DNA from: Acidobacteriota bacterium
GTDB taxonomy: Bacteria; Acidobacteriota; Terriglobia; Bryobacterales; Bryobacteraceae
Assembly (NCBI GenBank): GCA_947470805.1
Contig: CANIVU010000052.1
Location: forward strand, 1 to 60,400
Direction of reading: 5' to 3'
DNA length: 60,400 bases
Part shown: piece by piece, positions 42,860 to 50,906 of the stretch
Layout: every line of letters starts with the position of its first letter
Position numbering within the stretch: the first letter of the stretch is position 1
Made by a program: the position numbers and the translations under genes
The notes under the pieces: model-generated
What the model was told of the DNA's origin: nothing
The model's input: the letters and a program-made list of their open reading frames with translations, nothing else
Database searches by the model: none

Positions 42860-45263
42860 TTTCCGGGGGTGCGGCGTCGAGACGCTTGCGCAGTTCGCGC
42901 AGGAAGTCGGCACTGGACCCCCAGTAGATATTGATCTTCGAGGCGGTGAAGTATCCCTCCAAGAGGCGTTTGAGGCGGATGGCGTCGGCGGGCGTGTAGT
43001 CGTCAGGATCGAGCTGGACACCGACGTGTTTGTAGCCGGATTTTTCAAGGAGCATGGCACCGCCCTTTTGCATGATTGTCCGGAACAGAATGCGGAACTT
43101 CCAGTCGTCGAGGGAGAAGCCAAGGAAGAGAACGGAGCCCATGAGGAGGCTGGAGGTGATCATGGGGGGCATGAGGTCGAACTTGGAGTGTTTGATGAGG
43201 TAATCGAAGAAATCGTCTTCGGTGAGGACGAGAGAGTCGCGGTAGGTTTTCTTGCCGTAGACGTAGTAGACGACAGGCGTTTGGGTGGACCAGGGGGCGG
43301 TGGTTTTGTCGCCGGGGGGTTCGATGAGAGAATTGCACCAGTCGCGGACGACGTCGAGGACGGGCTTGCCGGGATTGTCGTCGAGACGATCCAGGAGGGC
43401 GTCGCGGATGGTGCGGAGCGAGATGGGAAGTTCGGTGCGGCGTTCGTCCTCGATGATGCGAGTTGCCCAGGCTTTGATGAGTTCGGTGGGACGCGTGGAA
43501 GGAGAGGCCTCGAAGTCCTGCAGGAGGCGGGCGGCGGCGGTGGAGACGCGGTCGAAACCGTTGACGGTTTCGTCGCGCCAATCGACGCACATCTCGTAGG
43601 GGATTTTCATTTCGCCAGGGCCCTTGCCCTGTTTGCGGAGGAGATTCTTGAGGAGCAGATCGCTGGCGGCGCAGGCGAAAACCTTCACGTCGAGTCCGGC
43701 GAGGATGTTGAGCGGATCCTGGGGATCCTTGGCGAGGGCGTCGACGATGGCGGTGAGAAGTTTTTGTTCCGTGAATGGCGGGGCGAGGCCGGGGGTGAGG
43801 CGTGCGGCGGTAGCCTGGAGCCGGCTGATCATAATGGAGTTGAGGCTGGAATAAAGGGCTTCCCGCTTGAGTTTGGTTTCGACGGCCTGGGCGACGCGGG
43901 CGCCGTCGGTCTTCACAGACTCCGAGCGCGGAATGGCGTGCGCATCCGCGAGGGCTGCGGCGATGTCAGCCGAGGAACCGAGGACGTGTTCGGCGAGGTC
44001 CTGACCGATGATGGGAAAGAGCGCCTGCTTGCGAACGGCGGTGATAATGGATGCCCAGGCGAAATCGTCATCGGCAGCGGAACCACCGAAGCCGGGGGTG
44101 TACCAAAGAGCACCGGCCTTGAGACGGAGGAAGAGGGCGGGCATCCAGGCGTCGGGGCGTTTGTTACCGATGGCTTTTCGGCGGGCGACGGCCATGGCGT
44201 GATCGATGTTGCCGTGGGTGGCGACCTCGCGGAAGAAATCGGGCATCATGAGGGCCACGGTTTCCATGGAGATCTTGGCCTGCATGGCGATGATGGCGGG
44301 GACACCGGCGTCGGCGAGGAGGGGGGCAATAGCGGTCTCGGCGAAGCGGCCGTTGGCACCGGCGCTTTCGCAGCTAGCGAGGACGACGAGGCGCGGTGGG
44401 GATTTGAGGCTACGGACTTTGTTGGAAATGCTCAGACCGTCGATCAGGTCGCTGTCGCCGTCGGTGTTCTGCAGGTAAAGGATGGGCTTGGTGACATTGC
44501 TGCCGTGGCAGACGAGGTAGACGACGTCGACATTCCCGGCGATTTCGCGAAGGAGGTTATCGGCGGTTACCGGTTCACTGTGACCGAGGACGATGATTTC
44601 GGCCATGCCGCCGAGTCCGAATTGAGACGAGAGCGCGGAGGGGAGAGCGGGGAGCGGGACGGACGCGAGGGCGGGGTCCAGCTTGGGCGGGACGGGGAGA
44701 CCGGCGAGCGAGAGCCAGGCGCGGGTGACTTCGCCGCGGACGTCGATGACACCGAAGCCCTTTTCGGCGAGGTCGGCGGGGTTGGAGACAGCGATGAGGG
44801 CGCGGAGTTTGGATTGCTGGGTGAGCTGGACGGTTTTCCACTCACTGGTAGACACGAAGCGGGAGAAGAGGGTGTTTTCGTTGGTGGAAAAGATGCGGCC
44901 GGTGGCGGGATCGCACAGCAGCTCCCACCGAATGTTGTGGAGTTCCTGGGCGTTGGCGTTACAGAAGAGGCGGATCCGGAGGGAGGAGGATGACGAGACC
45001 CCGATGGCAGTGTTGTAGAAGTCGCGAACGGCCGGTTCCCGGAAGAGTTCGGCGGAGAGTGCCTTGCCGTAGGGAGACTTGGAGTCATCGGCAGGATCGA
45101 AGCTGGGAAATTCGGCGAGTTTCGGAGGAAGCGTGACGGTGGTGATGACGGAGCCACCGGAGGCGGCCGAGTCCGGATCGTCAAAGGTGAATTTGGCACG
45201 GAAGCTACCCGGCTGCAGGATATCGAGCTCGATTTTCAGTTCGCGTTCTGAGACTGGAGGCAT
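42843..45263 (-). CDS. CHAT protease fused to a SIR2-like domain
   Basis: 806 residues from ATG 45261-45263; a longer frame would begin upstream of the promoter. An N-terminal region (1-220) precedes a CHAT domain, a caspase-like cysteine peptidase, with H253 in VVYLVCHGSN and C298 in RLVVLASCESAGANG. From about residue 395 a SIR2-like domain follows: LFPIIGQDLAE, VYYVYGKKTYRDSLVLTEDDFFDYLI, PPMITSSLLMGSVLFLGFSLDDWKFRILFR. SIR2-like domains in defence proteins cleave NAD+ or bind nucleotides. It is the first gene of the leftward operon, ahead of the two STAND-WD40 genes, so it is a plausible effector they control. Both catalytic dyad residues are present. Confidence 0.88.
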   Translation of the reverse strand: MPPVSERELKIELDILQPGSFRAKFTFDDPDSAASGGSVITTVTLPPKLAEFPSFDPADDSKSPYGKALSAELFREPAVRDFYNTAIGVSSSSSLRIRLFCNANAQELHNIRWELLCDPATGRIFSTNENTLFSRFVSTSEWKTVQLTQQSKLRALIAVSNPADLAEKGFGVIDVRGEVTRAWLSLAGLPVPPKLDPALASVPLPALPSALSSQFGLGGMAEIIVLGHSEPVTADNLLREIAGNVDVVYLVCHGSNVTKPILYLQNTDGDSDLIDGLSISNKVRSLKSPPRLVVLASCESAGANGRFAETAIAPLLADAGVPAIIAMQAKISMETVALMMPDFFREVATHGNIDHAMAVARRKAIGNKRPDAWMPALFLRLKAGALWYTPGFGGSAADDDFAWASIITAVRKQALFPIIGQDLAEHVLGSSADIAAALADAHAIPRSESVKTDGARVAQAVETKLKREALYSSLNSIMISRLQATAARLTPGLAPPFTEQKLLTAIVDALAKDPQDPLNILAGLDVKVFACAASDLLLKNLLRKQGKGPGEMKIPYEMCVDWRDETVNGFDRVSTAAARLLQDFEASPSTRPTELIKAWATRIIEDERRTELPISLRTIRDALLDRLDDNPGKPVLDVVRDWCNSLIEPPGDKTTAPWSTQTPVVYYVYGKKTYRDSLVLTEDDFFDYLIKHSKFDLMPPMITSSLLMGSVLFLGFSLDDWKFRILFRTIMQKGGAMLLEKSGYKHVGVQLDPDDYTPADAIRLKRLLEGYFTASKINIYWGSSADFLRELRKRLDAAPPEIEEAR

Positions 45264-45286
45264 AGAGGTCTGGTTGGGTTTGCTAG

Positions 45287-45339
45287 AGTATACCGAAAGC
45301 AATAACAGGTGTAACACCTGATGGATGTTGTCCTATACT
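45287..45339. promoter_or_regulatory. Mirror-symmetric divergent promoter with central palindrome
   Basis: A perfect 15-bp palindrome, CAGGTGTAACACCTG (45306-45320), is centred at 45313. A TATACT -10 lies 21 bp to the right (45334-45339, plus strand) and an identical TATACT 21 bp to the left (complement of 45287-45292, minus strand). With 17-bp spacers the palindrome supplies both -35 elements, GTAACA and GTTACA, each 4 of 6 matches. Starts follow at 45360 and 45263. One regulator bound at the centre would control both operons equally. The regulator is not identified. Confidence 0.75.
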
Positions 45340-45359
45340 AGACATACTTCCCAGGAGCT

Positions 45360-47678
45360 ATGGAACCCGTCGGTAGTGACAGGCTAAAATCCATTTTTTT
45401 ACGAGCGGCCGAGGTGGAAGGCCCGGAGCGCGAAGGTGTGCTTGCGGCTGAATGCGGGGAAAACGGTCAGTTGCGGGCCCGGGTGGAGGAGTTGCTGGCG
45501 CACCACGACGAGACGGGGTCGATGGAGATATTGCCAAAGGTGGCGGCGGCGGGGTATGCGCCGTCACTGGCGATGGGGCGACTGGTGTCGATGCGGTTCC
45601 GGATCCGGCGATTTATTGGCAAAGGCGGGATGGGGGAGGTGTATGAAGCCAGCGATGAGGAACTGGGGGGCGTTGTTGCGCTGAAGATCATCTTGCCGGG
45701 CTTGATTGAGAACGAGGAGATGATGGCGCGGTTTAAGCGCGAGGTGCATCTGGCGCGTCAAGTGACGCACCCGAACGTTTGCCGTATTTTCGACGTGGGG
45801 CGGGAGCGTGCGGGCGGGATGGAGTTGTTGTACCTGACGATGGAGTTGATCGACGGCGAGACGATGACCGAATACATGAAGCACGAGAAGAAGCTTCGCC
45901 CGGCGGATGCGTTGCCGTTGTTGGAGCAGATTGCGGCGGGGCTGGGGGCACTGCACGAGAAGAACATTGTGCACCGGGATTTGAAGCCCAGCAACGTGAT
46001 GCTGGTGAAGCAATCGAGCGGTGGGGTGCGGGCGGTGATTGGGGATTTCGGGCTGGCGCGGGCGGTGTTGGAGGAGAGCCTGGAGGACGGGTTGAGCCGG
46101 AGCGGGCTGGTGATGGGGACGCCGGGGTATATGGCGCCGGAACAGCTGGGTGGGATGCGCGTGAGTCCGGCGACGGATGTGTATGCGTTTGGGGTGTTGG
46201 CCTATGAGATGGTGACGGGGAAACGGGCCTTCCCTGCCCGGCATGGGACAACACCGCCGCCGGCGCCGCGCGAGGTTGAGCCGGACGTGCCGGCGGATTG
46301 GGAAGCGGTGATCCTGCGTTGCATGGAAACCGATCCGGGCTTGCGGCCGGAATCGGCGGCGAAGGCGGCGGCAATCCTGGCGGGACAGACACGGCTGGCG
46401 ACTTTGCCAGTGGTCCGGGAGGAGAAGAAATCCCGGCGGGGTTGGCTGGTTGGAGGTGGGGTGGCAGTGTTGGCGCTCGCCGGAGCGGTGGCGTTCTGGC
46501 CGGGCGCGGGGAAGGCGGTTGGCGGCGGCGGGGCGAACGCAGTGTATCTGCAGGCGGCCGATTTATTGGACCACGCCTACCGGCCGGGGGCAACGGAGAA
46601 GGCGATCGCATTGTTGGAGCCGGTGAGTCAGGGGCCGCAGGCGACGGCGCTGGTGCATGCGGGTTTGGCGAGAAGTTATTTCCGCCAATACCGGGTGACG
46701 CAGAACACGTCGTGGCTGGAGAAGGCGCAGCAGGCGGCGGGCCGTTCGGTGGAGATGGATGGAAAACTGGCGGCGGGACATTCTATTCTTGGCCGGTTGT
46801 ATGCGCAATCGGGCAAGATGGACCTGGCGGCGCAGGAGTTGCAGGAGGCGCTGCGGCTGGACACGCGGAACGCCGACGCCTACATGGCGTTAGCGGAGTT
46901 GGCCGGGAGACAGGGACGATTGGAGGAGGTGGAGCCGAACCTGCAGAAGGCGGTGGACCTGGCGCCGGAGTATTGGAGTGCGCACGCCACGTTAGGCGTG
47001 CACTATTTGATGAAGAACCGGTTCCAGGAAGCGCGCACGGAGATCGATAAGTTATTGGAACTGACGCCGGACAATCCGGCGGCGTATAACTATCTGGGGT
47101 CCTTGAATTCGCGGGAATGGCGGCTGGCGGAGGCGCGGAAGGCCTATGAGAAGGAAATTGAATTAGCACCGACGGCGGCGGCGTATTCCAATCTCGGACT
47201 GGTGCTGAGGAATTCCGGTGAGTATGGCGACGCGGAGAAGGCGATACAAAAGGCGATCGGGTTGAACCCCGGTGACTATCGGATTTGGGGACATCTGGGG
47301 TTGGTGTATCGCTGGAGTCCGGATATGAAGGACAAGGCGGCAGAGGCATTCGCCAGGGCGATTGAGATCTCGCAGAAGGTGCGAAAGGCATCCCCCGGCG
47401 ACGTGGACGTACTGACTTCATTGGGCCACTTCTACGCTGCCATCGGTGACCGCAAGAACAGCGTGCCGTTGTTGCGGCAGGCGCTGGCGTTGGACAGCGG
47501 ATCGCCGGACGTATTGATGGAAGTGGCGGAATCATACGAATCAATCGGTCAGCGGGAAGAGGCGCTGCGACTGGTGGGGATAGCGTTGAAGCTGGGTGTC
47601 GCCCGGCAACGAGTAGAAAAAAATCCCGAGTTGGCCCTTTTGCGGAAGGATCCGCGCTTTGCATGGACGAAGCAGTAG
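45360..47678 (+). CDS. Membrane Ser/Thr protein kinase with C-terminal TPR repeats
   Basis: 772 residues; AGGAG lies just before ATG 45360. Residues 1-75 are the helical leader common in acidobacterial kinases. The Hanks-type kinase domain spans about 80-345: glycine loop GKGGMGEVYEA, ATP lysine K109 in VALKI, catalytic HRDLKPSN (205-212), DFG 229-231, and APE near 259-261. A single membrane span covers about 361-381 (GWLVGGGVAVLALAGAVAFW). TPR units fill about 395-760. With the TPRs outside, it would sense something beyond the membrane and phosphorylate cytoplasmic targets. It opens the rightward operon and faces the CHAT-SIR2 gene, so it is a candidate regulator of that locus. Confidence 0.92.
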   Translation: MEPVGSDRLKSIFLRAAEVEGPEREGVLAAECGENGQLRARVEELLAHHDETGSMEILPKVAAAGYAPSLAMGRLVSMRFRIRRFIGKGGMGEVYEASDEELGGVVALKIILPGLIENEEMMARFKREVHLARQVTHPNVCRIFDVGRERAGGMELLYLTMELIDGETMTEYMKHEKKLRPADALPLLEQIAAGLGALHEKNIVHRDLKPSNVMLVKQSSGGVRAVIGDFGLARAVLEESLEDGLSRSGLVMGTPGYMAPEQLGGMRVSPATDVYAFGVLAYEMVTGKRAFPARHGTTPPPAPREVEPDVPADWEAVILRCMETDPGLRPESAAKAAAILAGQTRLATLPVVREEKKSRRGWLVGGGVAVLALAGAVAFWPGAGKAVGGGGANAVYLQAADLLDHAYRPGATEKAIALLEPVSQGPQATALVHAGLARSYFRQYRVTQNTSWLEKAQQAAGRSVEMDGKLAAGHSILGRLYAQSGKMDLAAQELQEALRLDTRNADAYMALAELAGRQGRLEEVEPNLQKAVDLAPEYWSAHATLGVHYLMKNRFQEARTEIDKLLELTPDNPAAYNYLGSLNSREWRLAEARKAYEKEIELAPTAAAYSNLGLVLRNSGEYGDAEKAIQKAIGLNPGDYRIWGHLGLVYRWSPDMKDKAAEAFARAIEISQKVRKASPGDVDVLTSLGHFYAAIGDRKNSVPLLRQALALDSGSPDVLMEVAESYESIGQREEALRLVGIALKLGVARQRVEKNPELALLRKDPRFAWTKQ

Positions 47679-47714
47679 ACGAAGTCTCAAATCATAGATA
47701 AAGAGGAAACGAAC

Positions 47715-47930
47715 ATGGCTGATCAGATTATCCGTATCAAGGTACCCAGCGAAGTAGTCGCTGTGCCGGCCACGGTCAACGCAGCGGTGCGTGGCGGGGA
47801 GATCGTTATGGTAAGCGTGGAGCCGGGCAATGACGGCGTGGTGACGATTGAGAACCTGGACGACGGCGTGTTTATCACGTTCAAAAAGAAGCCCTTTGGC
47901 GGAGAGATCATTACGCCGCCGAACACCTAG
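47715..47930 (+). CDS. Small beta-rich protein between kinase and protease
   Basis: 71 residues with AGAGGA upstream. The sequence alternates strands: QIIRIKVPSEVVAVPATVNA, EIVMVSVEPG, GVVTIENLDDGVFITFKKK, then a Gly/Pro tail ending TPPNT. It has no cysteine, no signal peptide and no recognised family. Comparable tiny proteins beside protease genes in conflict loci are often substrates, inhibitors or adaptors; that is inference. A GC hairpin follows its stop, which could raise its expression over the protease gene. Confidence 0.65.
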   Translation: MADQIIRIKVPSEVVAVPATVNAAVRGGEIVMVSVEPGNDGVVTIENLDDGVFITFKKKPFGGEIITPPNT

Positions 47931-47949
47931 AGCGAAGCATTAACTCCAT

Positions 47950-47973
47950 GGCGGCGTCACTATCGGCGCCGCC
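47950..47973 (+). terminator. Intra-operon hairpin, possible attenuator
   Basis: GGCGGCG (47950-47956) and CGCCGCC (47967-47973) form a 7-bp GC stem with a 10-base loop, followed by TTACTTATT. It sits between the 71-residue gene and the protease gene, so partial termination would make the small protein more abundant than the protease. The tail is only partly T-rich. Confidence 0.5.
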
Positions 47974-47994
47974 TTACTTATTCAGGGGGCCTAT

Positions 47995-49917
47995 ATGGAA
48001 GATCTGACAGTTGGCATTGGTACGGCGGGAACGCCGGCGGCGGTGGATTTAACGGAACTGGTTCGCGGTTTTGACGCGACATCGACGGGTTTGCCTCTGG
48101 AGGCGGTGCCGGAATTCGTGAACTCCAAGAAGGACCATCTGGGACCGGCCTCGGGCGTGGACCCGCAGAAACTGAGTTCTTCTGGTTGGGGCGTTTTGTT
48201 TGCTGCCGACGAGAAGCCGGAGGTGATTAAGGCGCTGCGGCCGCTCTTGGATTGGCGGAAGGCGCAGGCAGGGCCGTTGTATCGGGAATACGTTGGGGAA
48301 AAGGGGTACAAGGGGCAGACGAAGGAAGAGTTTTTGGGGGACGCGGGCGGGTTCGGGCCGGTGGATCCTTCGTTAAACGGAATCCCGTATTACCTTCTGT
48401 TTGTCGGGAGTCCCGAGCAGATACCGTACAAATTTCAGTATCTGGTGGATGTGCAGTACGCCGTGGGGCGGATCCACTTCGATACGCCGACCGAGTACCG
48501 GCTGTACGCCGAAAATGTGGTAGCGGCGGAGAAGAACAATCTGGTGCTGGCGCGGAAGGCGGTGTTCTACGGAACGGCGAATGAGAACGATTCGGCGACG
48601 GCTTCCAGCCGGAAGGGACTGATTGAACCGCTGGCGGAGTATGTGGGCCAAGAGGCGGTGGAAACGAAGTGGGATGTGGCGTGCCCGGAGGCGGAAAGGC
48701 TGACGAAGGCGGCGATGGTAGAGCTGATGAGCGACACGCCGGCACTGGTGATGGTGGCGACACATGGGGCGGAGTTCCCGCTGGCGGATAAGGAGAACCA
48801 GAAGCAGTTCAATGGATCGCTGTTGAGCCAGGACCACCGGTTTGACAAGGATACGTTGCGGATTGAGTCGTTCCTGACTGCGAACGATTTGCCGGAGACG
48901 GCGCGGCTCCACGGGTCCATCTTCTTGCTGTTCGCCTGTTTTGGCGGCGGCACTCCGATGTTTGAGGACTTCGTGGAGAAGGGTGGCACGCGAAAGCAGA
49001 TCGCCAACGAAGCGTTCTTGGCGGCGTTGCCCAAACGATTGCTAACGGGCGGGGCGCTGGCAGTGATTGCGCATGTGGAGCGGGCGTGGACAACGTCATT
49101 TGAAACGAAGGCGGGCAAGAACCAGTTGCAGACGTTCCGGGATACGTTGCGCCAGTTGCTGCTGGGGTTCCCGGTAGGATTTGCGATGGAGGGGTTCAAC
49201 ATTACATGGGCGGAGTTGACCGCGTCGCTGGCGTCGGAGATTTTCAACGACGGGGAGAACCCGAACAAGCCGGCCGACAGTCCGCGGTTGCGGAGCCTTT
49301 GGGAGGCGATGCACGACACCCGAAATTTCTGTGTCATCGGGGACCCGGCGGTTCGGCTGCTGGTAGGAGATGAAGATAAGGTGAGTGGGCCCGTGGAGAT
49401 TGAGCGAAGTGCGATGAGCGAAGAGACGGTGACGGCGCCGGAACAAGTTCCAGAGCCGGTGGAAGTGGAGCCCAAGGCGTTCGAGACGACAGTTTTGAAC
49501 ATTAGTGGCCGCGAGCAGACCGGAACGCAGAGCAATCCGACTGGCCAGACGGAGGTCTCGGTAAAAGGCGGACTGGGCTCTGCGCTGGAAAACATGGTGG
49601 CGGCGATTGGCTCCACGATGGAGGCCGTCGTGAATGGGTTGACCACGGTGGATGTCCAGACCTATGTGAGCGACAACGTTACCGATGTGGTGCTCAAAGA
49701 TGACGTTTTTGTGGGCGGAAAGTTGCGGGCTTGGACCCACCTGGCGATGAACGGGAAAACGGTGAACCTGGTACCGGAGAAGGATGGAAAGCTGGACGAG
49801 GCGCTGTGGGGATTACACATGGCATCGGTGGACAAAGCCGTAGCGAACCGGAGCGAAATGATAAAGATGACGGCAACGGCGGCGTCGAGTTTGCTCTCGG
49901 CGATTAAAGTGAAATGA
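47995..49917 (+). CDS. Clan-CD cysteine protease, C25/caspase-like
   Basis: 640 residues, GGGGG ribosome site before ATG 47995. No signal peptide is seen, so it is probably cytoplasmic. The core shows the clan-CD dyad: H257 in ALVMVATHGAEFP and C315 in SIFLLFACFGGGTP, each after a hydrophobic strand, as in gingipains, CHAT and caspases. The downstream FCVIGDPAVRLLVGD strand is like the end of C25 catalytic domains. Residues ~470-640 are a separate tail with EPVEVEPKAFETTVLN and a helical ENMVAAIGSTMEAVVNG. Gly-rich GGTP after the cysteine may shape an Arg/Lys-type pocket, but specificity is unproved. Probably an effector activated by the locus. Confidence 0.78.
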   Translation: MEDLTVGIGTAGTPAAVDLTELVRGFDATSTGLPLEAVPEFVNSKKDHLGPASGVDPQKLSSSGWGVLFAADEKPEVIKALRPLLDWRKAQAGPLYREYVGEKGYKGQTKEEFLGDAGGFGPVDPSLNGIPYYLLFVGSPEQIPYKFQYLVDVQYAVGRIHFDTPTEYRLYAENVVAAEKNNLVLARKAVFYGTANENDSATASSRKGLIEPLAEYVGQEAVETKWDVACPEAERLTKAAMVELMSDTPALVMVATHGAEFPLADKENQKQFNGSLLSQDHRFDKDTLRIESFLTANDLPETARLHGSIFLLFACFGGGTPMFEDFVEKGGTRKQIANEAFLAALPKRLLTGGALAVIAHVERAWTTSFETKAGKNQLQTFRDTLRQLLLGFPVGFAMEGFNITWAELTASLASEIFNDGENPNKPADSPRLRSLWEAMHDTRNFCVIGDPAVRLLVGDEDKVSGPVEIERSAMSEETVTAPEQVPEPVEVEPKAFETTVLNISGREQTGTQSNPTGQTEVSVKGGLGSALENMVAAIGSTMEAVVNGLTTVDVQTYVSDNVTDVVLKDDVFVGGKLRAWTHLAMNGKTVNLVPEKDGKLDEALWGLHMASVDKAVANRSEMIKMTATAASSLLSAIKVK

Positions 49918-50378
49918 AAGCGAAGGAGGCCAGCGCGGCTCTGGAGCGGATTGGACAGATTGAACGGTTGGAAACGACCGGATCCGATCCGGAGCCGCTG
50001 GCCTTTGGAGCACCGAGGACGGGCGTTTGGGAGCGACTGGCGGAGGAGTTGCGTTCGGTGGCAGAGGCGCTGCAGGTGTTTGTGCAAACCGAGGACAAGC
50101 GGGTGGGAACGGTGGTGACCGACTGGACGGGGGATGTGTTTTGTGTGTGGGCCGCGGGGGCGGACGAGGCGGAGCGGATCCGGCATTTGGAACGATCGCA
50201 AGTGGATTTTGCGGCGCGGATACGGATTTGGGCTGTGTTTGCCGCGGCGGTAAAGGCGGCGGTGGCGCTTTCCAAGTTAGCGGCGGCACCGTTGACGGTG
50301 GGGTCGGCTATCGGCGCGGCTTGGGAACTGGTGGAACAGGTGGCATTGCTACGCGCGTCGATGAGCGGTGAAACCTGA
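49914..50378 (+). CDS. Small helical protein coupled to the protease
   Basis: 154 residues in an ATGA overlap with the protease gene, so the two are translated together. The N-terminal half is acidic and helical (EASAALERIGQIERLE, WERLAEELRSVAEALQVFV), with a strand-rich middle (TVVTDWTGDVFCVWAAG). The C-terminal half is a hydrophobic helix pair (IWAVFAAAVKAAVALSKLAAA) that could insert in the membrane. It may be an adaptor, a membrane anchor or a pore-forming partner of the protease; none of these is proved. It ends the rightward operon. Confidence 0.65.
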   Translation: MKAKEASAALERIGQIERLETTGSDPEPLAFGAPRTGVWERLAEELRSVAEALQVFVQTEDKRVGTVVTDWTGDVFCVWAAGADEAERIRHLERSQVDFAARIRIWAVFAAAVKAAVALSKLAAAPLTVGSAIGAAWELVEQVALLRASMSGET

Positions 50379-50400
50379 CTGGTGACCCCCGGAACAAACC

Positions 50401-50430
50401 CCAGGCGCTAAACTAAACCTATGCGCCTGG
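50401..50430. promoter_or_regulatory. Start-codon hairpin with embedded -10 element
   Basis: CCAGGCGC (50401-50408) and GCGCCTGG (50423-50430) form a perfect 8-bp stem around a 14-base A-rich loop. The loop contains TAAACT (50409-50414), a -10 candidate, and the HMA gene's ATG 50421-50423 straddles the stem. Transcripts from farther upstream would hide the start codon; one initiated by this -10 would begin at or near the ATG and stay open. Confidence 0.4.
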
Positions 50431-50906
50431 CCCCGCTCCTCCTCCTCACCGCCGCCGGCCTCTCCGCGGAGTTCCTGGAAATCCGTATGGACGTCCGCAA
50501 CATGGACTGCCTCACCTGCGTCCAAACCATGGAAACCGGCCTGAAGAAAATCCGCGGCGTCGAAAAGGTCACCGTCGGCCCGCAGAACAGCGTCGAGTTC
50601 ATCCTCACCCCCGGCAACAAGCTCACGCTCGAACGATTCCGCGACGCGATCAAAGGCGTCGGCTTCACCCCCGGCTCCGCGCAAGTCATCGTCCGCGGCA
50701 AACCGCTCACCACCGAAGGCCAGTGGAAGTTCGAAGTCGAAGGCGTCGCCAAAACATACAACCTCTCCGCCCCCCACAACGAAACCATCAAAGCCCTGGC
50801 CGGCCACAACGGCAAGCTCATCACCGTCAAGGCCGTCAGCGCCCCGCCGCCCGACCCGCGCACCATGCCCTCCCTCGATGTCGACTCGGTGGTCGACCCG
50901 AAGTGA
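50421..50906 (+). CDS. Secreted heavy-metal-associated domain protein
   Basis: 161 residues. A signal peptide (MRLAPLLLLTAAGLSA) leads into a ferredoxin-like HMA domain: FLEIRMDVRNMDCLTCVQTMETGLKKIRGVEKVTVG, with the metal-binding pair C30 and C33 in MDCLTC. The rest adds a second beta region and a polar tail. Copper-type metallochaperone binding in the periplasm is the likely role. The frame ends in a GTGA overlap with the exporter gene, so the two are coupled. Confidence 0.82.
   Translation: MRLAPLLLLTAAGLSAEFLEIRMDVRNMDCLTCVQTMETGLKKIRGVEKVTVGPQNSVEFILTPGNKLTLERFRDAIKGVGFTPGSAQVIVRGKPLTTEGQWKFEVEGVAKTYNLSAPHNETIKALAGHNGKLITVKAVSAPPPDPRTMPSLDVDSVVDPK

Noticed and set aside
42860-43123. Upstream extension of the second STAND gene
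   Set aside because: This region is the real C-terminus of the SIR2-like domain in another frame; the extension is Ser/Pro/Thr-rich nonsense.
42810-44993. Very long plus-strand open frame (727 codons) opposite the CHAT-SIR2 gene
   Set aside because: It is Gly/Asp/Glu/Val-rich and has no family motifs. It arises because the real minus-strand gene is GC-rich and free of stops in that antisense frame.
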